Assembly (NCBI GenBank): GCA_019633425.1
Contig: WSUB01000072.1
Span: 124,001-188,000, forward strand
DNA: 64,000 nt
Source of the DNA: Tulasnella sp. 424
Lineage: Eukaryota > Basidiomycota > Agaricomycetes > Cantharellales > Tulasnellaceae
Direction of reading: 5' to 3'
Part shown: positions 11,681-21,639 of the stretch, piece by piece
Layout of the letters: each line of letters opens with the position of its first letter
Numbering within the stretch: the stretch's first letter is position 1
Notes under the pieces: generated by a model
Databases searched by the model: none
Told to the model about the DNA's origin: nothing
What the model saw: the letters and a program-made list of their open reading frames with translations, nothing else
Program-made: the position numbers and the translations under genes

Positions 11681-12106
11681 TTGCGGAACCGAGCCCTGAG
11701 ACGTGCTCTCCGGTCCCTGAGGATTTGTTGGAGGCGTTCGCTTCGGGAGATCCAGGTAGTCAGGAAGCCGGCTGTTGCTGGCTTATTGGAAAGCTTGACA
11801 GGGATATTGCAGAGGCAAGAGTTGTACCGCAATCAAAGGAATATACTACGGCGAGATCTCCAGGAGTAAGTGGACGCATCCCTTTTATATAATGGGAGTC
11901 ATCTGTTTGTCTAGGAGATGAGGATTTTACCACGAGAGCATGATCGACGAAGAACCATTATGGCTGAAGAGCAAGCTCGTCCATGTGGTGATGAAGGTTA
12001 CCGAGATAGCCGAGAGGGTGACGAGTGTGACAATTCCCAGGTCACGGCCCTTGTGACTCTTCCTTCTGACTCTTTGTTTGCCGAATCTCGTATCCTGGTC
12101 CTCTAA
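11681..12106 (+). CDS. Possible two-exon hypothetical gene in the spacer
   Basis: A frame running through LLESLTGILQRQELYRNQRN ends at a strong donor (GAG|GTAAGT, about 11866) and can be joined at TTTGTCTAG (about 11916) to EMRILPREHDRRRTIMAEEQ, continuing to a stop at 12106. Both sites fit fungal introns and the product would be Arg/Glu-rich and helical. No family was recognised and the 5' end is unclear. The gene would lie in the roughly 1-kb spacer between inverted unit 0 and unit 1. Confidence 0.3.
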
Positions 12107-12602
12107 TCGACAGTGATGTTCCAGATGGAGAGACTGGCTTGGAGCTGAGAGTCACCTTAAGGCATGTCTTCGGAACCTTTGAAGGCTCGTGCCGGTCCAG
12201 GTCGCCTTGGTTGACTACGAGGCTCCGTAGTTTAGACTAAGTACAAAACCATCCCGTATCTTTTTTCTCGGGCCTCGATTTACCTGCTTTCCTCTATCAA
12301 CTATCTTCTCGGGCTACTCCTTCCCTAGCCGGCCTAGCTTACGGAACAACCGAGAGCCAGCAGGAGCCACAACATCCACTGTATACTTGGTTGCGGGGTT
12401 AGCTTTTTACTAACGCAATTTGTCACTTTACGGGAGGGTCTGAAGGGTCTGTAAACAAGACGAATATAGCAACTACGACCGTAGACTAAGGCTACGCTCA
12501 GCGGGCTATTTAGCCTAGACGCCGCAATGCTGGAAGGGTTTTGGCAGTCTGAGACACAGCGTTTTGTTTGCGACTCGACAGATCGGGCCACAACAGTCCT
12601 AT

Positions 12603-12608
12603 CACGTG
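12603..12608. promoter_or_regulatory. Conserved E-box (CACGTG), unit 1 edge
   Basis: CACGTGAC recurs at each unit border (also 21341, 28516 and 35212). In the last three cases it follows GGTTAGTTT and a G/C-rich run. CACGTG is the core site of bHLH regulators; function here is inferred from conservation only. Confidence 0.4.
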
Positions 12609-15561
12609 ACCTGAAAACTCCCAAAAGGAGCTGACAAAGCTCGAGATCCGTCCTCCTGCCAAAATCTGTATCTACATCGAGTGACTACCTGGATCTCGTA
12701 ACTTATAACTCTCTCCCACATCTCAAGCACATGTTTGCGGATTAGTAATATATTAGCGTGCTCGTCGAACAGTATTTCGATCGACGTTTGGTTGAACGTC
12801 GAACCGAGTCTAGTCCCCGGTTGCAGATCTTTTACCAACAAGTCGTTCCATGGCAGTGCAATGCTACCAGACCCCTGTATCTGTTGCAGGTGAGCTAAAT
12901 TGTGCCGTGCAGAGTGTGGGCGGGTTACACGACCCGTTACGAGTTCTCACGCCATGAAGTTAAAGTACATTGTTCTCGAGAAGACACAGACTTTCGCCCG
13001 CCAAACCCCATATATACCAATATTCTGCTCCACGTCAACTATATAGGCTCCGGGTGGAAACGCAGGGTATCTGGCAGGAATTCGGACTACATCAGGTTCT
13101 CCGGGAAGTATGGAAAATGTGGATCTTCGGGATGGTGGTGGTTCGGTGGATCAGTCATGATTCTTAAGATGGAATAGCTTGTCAGGGTGAATCTGGTCTC
13201 AGGCCTGAAGGGATGCTGTGTGTATAGCGCGTATCGCGTTGGAGAAATTCTCCGATCGCGTTGTCCGCCTCACACGGCAGGCGCGTCTCATGCTGGACTG
13301 CAGTGATCCACCAACATTCCCTCCTGCTCCGCCATCGCTATTCGACTTCCTTAAGCTCATATCTGCCACCTTGCTGTCTTCGATGTCGATAGATCGCGCC
13401 CTGGAGGTGCACGCCAGACTACGAGTGTGGTTGATCTTCCGATTCGACCATCGACGTTCCTAGCGTACCCTTCCCGTCCAGCAAATCTACCAATACAGCT
13501 TCGGAGAAGAGCTATAGCCACCCGCTACGCGACTTTCTAGTGGTCCTTCGCGTTTCCTGACCAATCACCGCTATCACACCTCACCGTTCCCATTCGCCCT
13601 CGCCCGTTTCAATCCCAACTGCCGACACACAAATCAATACCCAACATTTCTCGTTCTCCAAGACATTGCAGGACTACCAGCTCTCCTCCGCCGTGTTTCG
13701 CCGCCATATTTCGTGTGGACGCCGTCATCTCCCTCCGAACACCACTGGCAACGTGCCTAGGCGCCAACGCGCCCAATATCGCTCTTTCCAACAGGTCAAT
13801 AGGGTCTTCGGCCCAGGTCCAAGATTCAACGCAAGCGCGCTTCAGCGACGATCTTCGGGGGGAAGGAGGATGCGCGTTGGGGTGGCATCGGTTGCCCATG
13901 ACGAGGCAGCCCGACAAACATAGATGGTGAACGACCAGGGTACACTCGGTCATTCCTTCTAGGCAACCATGTTGTAGTACCATTGGCTCTCGATTGGTAT
14001 TGATGACTCTCCCGTAGCGGTCTCGTCCCCGATGCATGCAGCTCCTCGATCCTCCGGGCTTCGTTTCGTGATCGGCGTCCCATTGTTTGGTTTAGCTCGG
14101 AGGTCGCAGTGCACGTCATAGCTGCCGCAGCTATCACCGTAGAAGCACGTGGCGGGGAGCGTTGTTGAGGGTCGCAGGTGAGTGAAAATGGTGCAGCGTT
14201 GGGAAAGGTGATCGACGAAGCGGTGCTCTCGGGATCGGCGAAGTCGTGCTCTCGGTGATGGTCCTTGTCACGTCGCGGGGCGGAATGTTGGTTGGGATAT
14301 ATGCTGATAGGAAAGGCGCGACACATTTAGGTGGCCAAATCGAGAAGTCCTGCAGCGAAGGCACCGGAAGAGGTCCGGGTCGCCCATATCTATCCAGACC
14401 GAAGCAATGCACCAGTTACATTTAGAATTCGATCATCTGTTTCCGTGAGGCGCCTAGCGGCAGCAAATAGGAATGTGTACTCACCGGTATAGCAGGGTGA
14501 ATGCAAAGGCAGAAGAGTACTCGATGTGATGAGAGCGAGCTTGACATCGACGTTGACTAAGCGCTTGAGTTCCTTTCGAGCGCGTCCAGGCTTCGAAGAG
14601 CATCGTTATTGACCGAGATCATGAAAGGGAGCAGGTGTGACTGCGCGTGCATCTCTAGTAGCTGCCACGGGGTAGGGCCTGTCTTTTGTTTAGCGGTGAA
14701 GGCGTCAGTAGTCGGTGTCGGTTTGAGGGGCGATGTAGGCCGTAGGCGAGACCATGTCATCTAAAATATAGGTATTAGTAGGGGCAGGAAATCTGACGGC
14801 GGGATCGTCTAACCTCATGCGAGGAGCACGCCAGGCGGTTGAGGCTCCCCGATCCCACTGACTGATGTGGTCGACGGGAATCCGATGGACGTTGGTAGGA
14901 GGGCTAGCGTGAAGGGTACAGCCCGCAGAGAAACGGCACTAGAGTACGGCTTCAACTCGCTCAAGGCGCACAATCCACTTATGTGGCATTCTTTTGGTCG
15001 ATCCAATAGTCGAGGTGGCTGTAGGCTGAGGCTGAGATGAACGACGGGTAGATAGCCTTGCTCGCTGGCAGGGTAGTCCTCGTCAAACGAACGGTATACT
15101 GTGGACGAGTAAGGAGGACTGTCCAAGGAGTGAATAAGGGATGAGGGGTTGGCCCGAAGAGCGGTAACTGCTATCGGGTGCAGCATATATGAGAGGCATG
15201 TCAGTCGAAATGCAGATGGGTGGAGGGCTTCCCCTTTTCACGGAAAGAGGTTCGAATAGAGCTCACCTTATTCAACCCATTCTCAACGTTCTGCTAAACA
15301 AAGGCTGGCTGTTATTGGGGTAGAGGAAGAGAGAGGCTGAGGCGCAGGAAGGACTGTAGAAGGAACGTTGACTGGTGGTGGAGAGAGAGGAAGACTCGCG
15401 TGCAAAGTGGATCAGGACCGTCGAAACGCCAACAAATCCCGCTTTCGACAGATTTAGGTCCCCAATTTATCACCCTTCGTTTCCAGCGAAAAAGTGAAAT
15501 AGGAAATAATGGTACTAGTACAGATGATAAGCAACTTAAACCAAGAAAAGATCAGATCACC
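12609..15561. other. Conserved unit interior without a supported gene (unit 1)
   Basis: This stretch is highly similar to 21.65-24.37 kb, and less so to 28.84-31.53 kb. It contains conserved splice-like sites: CTGTTGCAG|GTGAGC near 12890 on the plus strand, and GTTGAATAAG|GTGAGC near 15270 on the minus strand. Several frames are open in one unit but interrupted in another. Block C peptide similarity lies near 14425-14560, where this unit has stops. A degenerate gene or a long non-coding transcript would both fit. Confidence 0.45.
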
Positions 15562-16311
15562 CTACACAGCCGCTGTTGATGGCACAGGCATTGAGACGGG
15601 AGCAATATGGAGGAATGGTGGACTAAATGCAAATGTCGGGAGCAGATTGTACTGACCCGGCTGGCCGTACCAATTCCAAGACTGAGAGGACGGCTCTGCA
15701 TAGTGGAGAGTTTGCTGAGATGACCATACGTTGCCGGGCTCGAGCTGCTGTTGAAGAGTAGAAGGAGTGGTGGGCACCTGGTCTGGTGAGGGACTTGGAT
15801 CAAATGCAGACTCGTCGCTTGAATACTGCCGTCGTGATCCCGGATTGAGCGGAAGCGTCACTACTGGGTGCTCTGCAAAATCTTGGTGGCGGCGCCGCAT
15901 GTGTTGCTTGACACAGTCCTTGCGGCTACTCCTGCGGACGAGCAATGAGGGCGGGTTACAAGCTGGGTCGGTGGCTAGCGTACTGATAGCGGCAACCCCG
16001 AAGCGGACAACAAAATGATCTTGAATGACCAGCACGACATCTTGATCGTCCCGCTGGGTCTAAGAAACGCTTTCCGCATTCACAGACGTGCCACTCGTTA
16101 TGCCGGTGCCTTAAGTGCGAGAGATCAGTCAAATTGGTTTACGAACTGGCAACAAAAAAAGGTTGCCCCACTGTGAGTTAACATGACGACGGAGGCCAGC
16201 GGGACTCTGTAGGAGTCGTACACCATGACATCAGCGATGGAAGGCGAGGTATGGATAGCATTCGAGGAGACCTACAGCGAGAGTCTTGCCGCATTCGATA
16301 CATAAAGACAT
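15562..16311 (-). CDS. Three-finger C2H2-like zinc-finger protein, copy 1
   Basis: Exons 16311-16276, 16206-16172, 16109-15984 and 15931-15562 give 188 residues. The first three exon lengths (36, 35, 126 nt) are the same in all five copies. Fingers are C4/C7/H20/H25, C33/C35/C48/H52 and C58/C63/H76/H81, with LRRHVNSQH and VKQHMRRRH helices. The C-terminal 100 residues are Ser/Pro/Gln-rich, including DPSPSPDQVPTTPSTLQQQL and Trp/Tyr-rich WNWYGQPGQYN, and end in VPSTAAV. Probably nuclear. It lies 1.9 kb downstream of the F-box gene of its unit, on the same strand. Confidence 0.82.
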
Positions 16312-16354
16312 CACGATATGAACCGTCGACCGAGCTTCTTTGAAAAGAGGGCGC

Positions 16355-16546
16355 TTGTCGGAGTATCAAAAATGGGAAGCGATGGGAATGTCTGTTAGCT
16401 ACTCTTTAGAGATAAGATGGCGAGCAGGAGAAACAGAACCGAACGACAGTAGAAGGGAGGGGGATTTTGTAAGCGTTCGTCACCTTATATTAGGGCCGCT
16501 GATTCGGTTCGGATGTCCCCATCTTTGGAGCTTCACATCTTGTGAT
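16355..16546 (-). promoter_or_regulatory. Conserved upstream elements, zinc-finger copy 1
   Basis: Proximal element at 16355-16372 (reverse complement of TTTTTGATACTCCGACAA), 44 bp before the start codon. Distal element at 16510-16546. Both match the elements of copy 0. Confidence 0.5.
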
Positions 16547-16948
16547 AAGAGCAACGCGGCTCAACCCTGTCGGGCGATCTCGTTCAGAAGATCGCTTCGA
16601 AGACAAGGTGGCCGTTTACGTTTCGAGGACACACAACTTCACCAGAAGCACCCCATCAACACTTTCTGTGGCCCCGCTAGAATTATTTAGCACTACATTT
16701 GGGTCATGATAGAAGGGACCCTTTGCGAGTTTCAATATCGGGATCACTTTGAAATGCGGCTGTGAGCTGCCTAGAAAACGCGGACAAACGAAACTGTGCC
16801 ACCCGGTATTTTCTTCGTCAGGCTCCCTACCCGAAGAACTGGATCAGCACCCTACCTATCGTCTTTAAGCTTTCGTATCTCTCATTCTCGGCCCCTCACT
16901 GGATGTCGAACTTTTCCTTGAGTTCGACGTTCACTCTGAAGTAACTAA

Positions 16949-17191
16949 CACTGTGAAGCTCGCGAATGGGAAACTTTAACGGAAAATCTGGGAAAAAATC
17001 CCTTTTCCCAGTGAGACAGGAATAAAACATTCCGAGACCTGGGGTGTGCACCCGGGAATGTGTTGCAAAATCCTGTAAATAAATAACAGTAAACTTCCGG
17101 ATTACAGAGCCACTTGGATTTTCCTCCATTGCACCAGAAAGTTTTATAACAGCCTCACAGTAAAACCTTTCTAGTTTCGAGCCTCACAGTG
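16949..17191. mobile_element. MITE-like element with 14-bp terminal inverted repeats
   Basis: This 243-bp non-coding insertion is absent at the matching site of unit 2 (near 25763). Ends are CACTGTGAAGCTCG and the inverse of CACTGTGAGGCTCG (one mismatch), flanked on both sides by TAA. A second AGCCTCACAGT lies near the right end, and CTGGGAAAA...TTTTCCCAG forms an internal 9-bp stem. A 3-bp TAA duplication would fit PIF/Harbinger-type elements, but superfamily assignment is tentative. Confidence 0.6.
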
Positions 17192-17490
17192 TAACGTCAG
17201 CTGCCCGTCACGAAGATTCCGTTAAGGCAGGTATGATTTCTATCAAGAATAGACGAAGTATCCTGTCTCGGTACATTATTAGTCGAGAACCGGTATCCCG
17301 TCATCCGTGTTCGCCGCAAACCAAGTGAAATATACTCGATCCTACAAAAGCGAACGTCCGTACCCAGCAACGATAGCAGCGGCCTGGATATACACCTCAC
17401 TGCCTCTCGTGCTCCTCTTCATTTAATCTGCTCGAATCATTCGGTTTATTAGGGTAGATCTACGTGGGTCTTTTACCTCCGGGCGAAGCG

Positions 17491-17835
17491 TTGCGAGAAC
17501 TCCCGGTTGAGGGAGTTCTTCGGCTCGCGGACCCTAAGGGGGATGCGTGGGGACCGCAAGATGCGGTCACCTTTACCACCATCCCCTCTCGTCTCCCCTG
17601 CTATAGCGACTTCTTTTGCCCACCGCCATCCCACTTTTCTCCTCCATAAGCGCCCAGGGGGTGCCTTTGGTCTTCGTACCCCTTGTGGTTCCAGTCGGGT
17701 CGCCTTCTTTGTGGTGGCCCGGCTCACCCAACCTGGAGTCAAGTGGATCGGTGTCGGAAAGGCACATTCGTATTCGATTCTATGTAGGAAATTTATGTAC
17801 AGTATATCTGAGCAGACCCAGCAGTGGGAGTGAGC
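17491..17835. mobile_element. 345-bp insertion of unknown type
   Basis: Unit 2 runs directly from GGGCGAAGCG to GGCTCGAT at this point; unit 1 carries 345 extra bases. The left end has a strong hairpin, GAACTCCC (17497) with GGGAGTTC and loop GGTTGA. No protein-coding domain, long terminal inverted repeat or clear target duplication was seen. Confidence 0.45.
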
Positions 17836-18186
17836 CGCTCGATGAGTGGTGGCTTCCTACCAACTCCGACCCTCGCATACCACCCATCAATCGATTCTAT
17901 AGTCCTTGAATACGTTTAAGTCATAGGGAGGTCTAAGGGGATTTGTCTTCTGCGCGAGATCGTTCCCGCAGAGCGCAAACCCAATGACGCTCTGGCCCAA
18001 GCTAGACAATTTTGAACAGTTTTAACGCTTTTGAATTCACTCAATCAACCCTTCCCCCTTTGAGCGGCCACTAATAGACTTGAGCTTCGTCTTCTTCCTT
18101 CTTCTCGGTGGTGTCCAGTATGGTTCAGTAGTTCGGCAATTCATTGGAGAGCTCGCTAAGGACTTCACACTCTACATGGTCGGTTC

Positions 18187-20144
18187 CTACTCCCACGCCT
18201 CTGCTACGATTCCACTCCCAACGTCGTCCTCGAAATCAGGATCTACTTCCAATCCACTCGGGTCCCCAGATTCGTCATCATCTTCTAACAGGAAAGGCTG
18301 TTGGGGCGGTGGCCAATCCGAAACCGAAAGGGTCGAAGACATGTCGTGTATCGCAGGCCGCTCTTCTTCAAATAACCTGAGAGCTTTGATGCCTGGTATA
18401 GCTTGTACCTTGTTGAAGTACTCCTCTGGACGCCCTCCTGTTCCATCTGCCAGTGTAATTGAAAGTGCTGCTGGCGTAGACACTCCATTACCCGAGGCAA
18501 TCGGAGCGTCCGAGCTAAACCGCGTTGTCATTGATGCGACGAGATCTTTTCCTTTGAAGAAGAGTTTGGAAATTCGCAAAGTTTGGAGTGCTGGGAATGG
18601 CATTATCTTTGCACCACTCGCCGAAACACATGGCGTTGACAAAAGCTGGAAGAGCTTGCGGGCGATGGTCCGCTGAGATCCGGAGCCTCCATTAATATCG
18701 AGCTCAGTTACCGACTCCCATTGTTGGAAATAGATGATGTCTTCTAGTGATGACTCGCTTCCGGGGTGTTCGAAGCTCAGTCGCAAGTCCAGAGTTCGCC
18801 CCAACTCTTCACCCAGCTGCTCCGTCATCCATCTCTTTGCGATACTCCTCGGAAGCGCCTTTACTTTGATGGAGAAGCTAGGACTTGAGCAAGAGTCCTT
18901 AGATGCTTTGAGTTGGAACTCGCTTTCCCCGAACAAAGCGTCTACGACAACAGGATGGGGCCTCGACTGTCCGGAGGCTGTACGGGCGGTCTTGATCACT
19001 TGCATGGGAGGGAGTATCAGGCGTACGAGCTCCTCAGGACTGACGCCCGATCCATCCTGCAGCCATGAATCCACCTCGAACTTGCTACATGCGGAGACCC
19101 GAATACGCTGAAGGATGCGTGCAAGAGCTACGTCCCGCCCTTCAAGGTCAGTCCCCGGCTCCACTTCTTGTTGAACCTCCGTCCATTTCAGCTCCTTGAG
19201 ACTCTCCAGGTCGATTGGAGAAGGGAGGGGATGAGGGGGAGTGTATGGGGGGAATGAAGCGAAATGGAGTCGGAAGACCTCGAGGCAAGGGTTCCCAGCG
19301 AGGATGTCGAAAATCGCTCCCATGGTGAGCGTATAGTGGTCTTCAATCTCTAGCACCCGAAGTCGCGTGAAGTGGCCATGGCTCCAATCTATGTTCTGCC
19401 ACCGCACCGCTCGAAGCACCTCCAAAGAGCTTGTCGAGACTTGCTTCCCCCATAACATACCCCCACGTCGTAGACAGGAGCAAGTTTTTAAGAGTAGGGG
19501 TTGGAAAGTAGAAATACTTTTGAATGGCTCTGCCTTCTGGCTCGTGTATCGCCACGGATTCCCAACGATGGTGGTGTGCGAATGCTTTGTCCCAAAAGGC
19601 TAATTCCCGTTGGTACGTATACGATCCTATACATCTCAAGTGAAGGGGGAGATTGAGAGACCTTTCGAGTGCCTCTGATACGAAGTCGGCATGGTCCTTG
19701 GAGGATATGTGGGCCCAGAACAGAGGGGTGCGATCAATCAGATCTCGCCACCACCAGGAGACTGCACGTAACGTTGAGATCCTCCGGACGTAGCGACTTC
19801 TCCGTAGGCCAGTCGTAGTGAAGAGCAGGAGATGGAATATGAGGTGGAGCAGCTCGTCCGGAAGTTTATGAATGGGGAGAAGGGCGTTTCGCTGGCGAAT
19901 GTGTTTAACTTCGGTTTGGCGGACGAGGTTGTCGAAAGTGGCCTTAAAGCTGTCGAACCGCTTCATCAAGGCGTCTACTTCTTCGAACCCGGTTCCTGAC
20001 CTGCAACAATGACTAGGTAAAATACGCAATCACATTTCCAGCACAGTGTTCTCACCCAGTGTTGAGCATACCATCATCGAGTCTTCGAAAGGCCTCCCAA
20101 AACTCGGCTGCGCATTGCTGGGCCGATTGTTTGAGACCTTGCAT
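18187..20144 (-). pseudogene. F-box/LRR protein, copy 1, frameshifted
   Basis: It was a close paralogue of copy 2: exon 1 (20144-20056) encodes MQGLKQSAQQCAAEFWEAF, exon 2 begins at 20000. The F-box (LLPIHKLPDELLHLIFHLLL, then ISTLRAVSWWWRDLI) is intact. Near 19419-19426 the gene lacks 20 nt present in copies 2-4, between two copies of TTTGGAGG, which shifts the frame after KLFGG. The downstream frame (to 18187) remains open for over 400 codons, so the loss is recent, or the region is a sequencing error. If translated, the product would be about 240 residues: F-box without most of the repeat domain. Confidence 0.8.
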
Positions 20145-20314
20145 TGCACTGTAGTTCGCTGAGGGCAAGCCCTTCGTTGGGACTTCGCCCCTTTATAACT
20201 TTAAGTATAACTTGGTCCTATGCACCAGGGTTATTGCAAAATACCCGAAGCGTCCTGCCGCCGTTACCCGTGAAGGATCTGGTTGGTGGAAGCCGAGACA
20301 CAGGAGAGAATCGT

Positions 20315-21271
20315 CGGGTTGCTCGGCAACCCTTGCTTTCAAAACTTAAAATGTAAACCCCGGTCTTCTACGCTCCCGCGGTTGGTGTGATATTAAACGA
20401 TAGCCAATAGCAGCTCTCGTTTCTGCACGCTCCCCCAGCTCGAACCACACGATGACTACATAACCATTTCCTTCGAAATCTACGCTATGCCATGACGCTT
20501 GGGGGGCCAGGGCATACTTGGGTTAACCTTCAGGAGCATCTTTCTTAATGCGAGTGTAAGATTCTGCTCACCATTTCATATCCGCGCCTCGTTTCCTCCT
20601 TCAATTGCTCCAGGCGGATATCCTCTTCAGCTAGGTCGGGATCCACACCCTGAGTGAAGAGCTGCATGTCAAACGGCCGGAGCAGCCAAACCTTCTCCGG
20701 GTCCCTCCCTCGACTCAGCGCAACGTAAGCGTTGAACTGGTTGATGCTCCCAGTCGCGGGCTTGCCGATGTCGACAATTACACGATCAAGGGAAGCTCTC
20801 TCGACCCCGCCACCCGAAATATCCAAAACAACGTCCACCAAGAAAGGCAAGACCGTCGCCAAGAAGAATCAACAACCTGTCACTCCGACCAAGCGTCAAA
20901 GGAACGCTGCGAAAACGACCAAAGGCAAGAAAAAAGCTGCTCAACAAAAAGAGGGCAGTAGCGAAGAGACTTTTAAATCAGAGAATGATGAGGAGTAAAG
21001 GTAAAAAGCCCCTATCGTTATCACATTCCACTGCTACTAATGTCAGCGTCCGTTCATAGGCCTTTTTCATTTCTGAGAGCAAGAACCACCACGAAAGGTA
21101 ACTACTCTGTAGCCCATATGTACCCCATAAAAATACATTACGTTTCTGGCTGAGATATACGCTATAACACCCCTTGAACACTTTGACCATCGGATAGTAC
21201 GTGTCCGCGTGTCCGCGTGTTACCATTATGGCCAAGCAACCCTCCTGTCGCCCGTGGGTGACGTTGCAAGT
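20315..21271. mobile_element. 957-bp insertion with a Helitron-like helicase relic
   Basis: Unit 2 reads GAATCGTGCCGATTG without interruption (near 28441). Unit 1 has 957 extra bases at this point, bordered by GT on both sides. The left end has a perfect 7-bp hairpin (20316-20332, GGGTTGC-TCG-GCAACCC). The right end has GTCGCCCGTGGGTGAC (21247-21262) followed by GTTGCAAG. Inside are a helicase C-terminal fragment (minus strand) and a Lys-rich open tail on the plus strand (about 20850-20998, TKKGKTVAKK). It looks like a truncated, chimeric transposon copy. Confidence 0.6.
20545..20862 (-). pseudogene. Helitron/PIF1-type helicase, C-terminal fragment
   Basis: The roughly 100-residue frame contains DRVIVDIGKPATGSINQFNA followed by YVALSRGRDPEKVWLLRPFD and an acidic tail (LAEEDIRLEQLKEETRRGYE). 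This matches the end of the SF1B helicase of fungal Helitrons (motif VI region, 'YVALSRxR'). The replication-initiator domain and helicase motifs I-V are absent, so it cannot be active. Confidence 0.65.
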
Positions 21272-21340
21272 GCCGATTGCCGCTGTTCGTCTCGTCAGTC
21301 GTCCGGTATCTCACGGTTAGTTTGACAAAAACCGGCCGTT

Positions 21341-21346
21341 CACGTG
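21341..21346. promoter_or_regulatory. Conserved E-box (CACGTG), unit 1/2 border
   Basis: CACGTGACGTGG follows ACCGGCCGTT, in the conserved stretch between the F-box gene of unit 1 and the interior of unit 2. Confidence 0.4.
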
Positions 21347-21639
21347 ACGTGGCAACTCTTCAAGAAGCAAAACATTATCGGGCCCGGAATATCTGGTTTT
21401 ACTTATAAAGTGGCTCTTATATCCCCCCGTCGGAACTTATATACAGCCCACTTTGACTAACGCTAACCGCCATATTTCATTAATGTTAAAATCCTCCCCG
21501 CACGGATTCCCGCCCTTTACCTGAAAGGTCGGCAACTAACCCTAGCACCACCAGACATTCTCTCCCGCCTCTCGAACGCGCATTGCTTTCTAATAAATTC
21601 ATTCGCGTGCTTGCGGAGAAATATTCCGACGACCAGTTG

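Larger units (their letters stand above)
12600..21271 (+). repeat. Module array, unit 1
   Basis: Order along the plus strand: E-box block, roughly 3 kb of conserved DNA, zinc-finger gene (-), spacer, F-box gene (-), conserved F-box upstream region. The same order recurs in units 2 and 3. This unit is the longest because it contains a MITE-like element, a 345-bp insertion and a 957-bp insertion that units 2 and 3 lack. Borders are set at the conserved CACGTG block. Confidence 0.8.

Noticed and set aside
12902..13177. Small plus-strand frame (EDTDFRPPNPIYTNI) with relatives at 11.4 and 21.8 kb
   Set aside because: The matching block near 28.98 kb has stops and the one near 35.68 kb is broken, so it is kept as a DNA repeat and not as a gene.
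13609..14326. Overlapping minus-strand frames of 142 and 166 codons
   Set aside because: Both frames have similar identity to unit 2, both differ in unit 3, and neither joins a convincing exon. Coding status cannot be decided.
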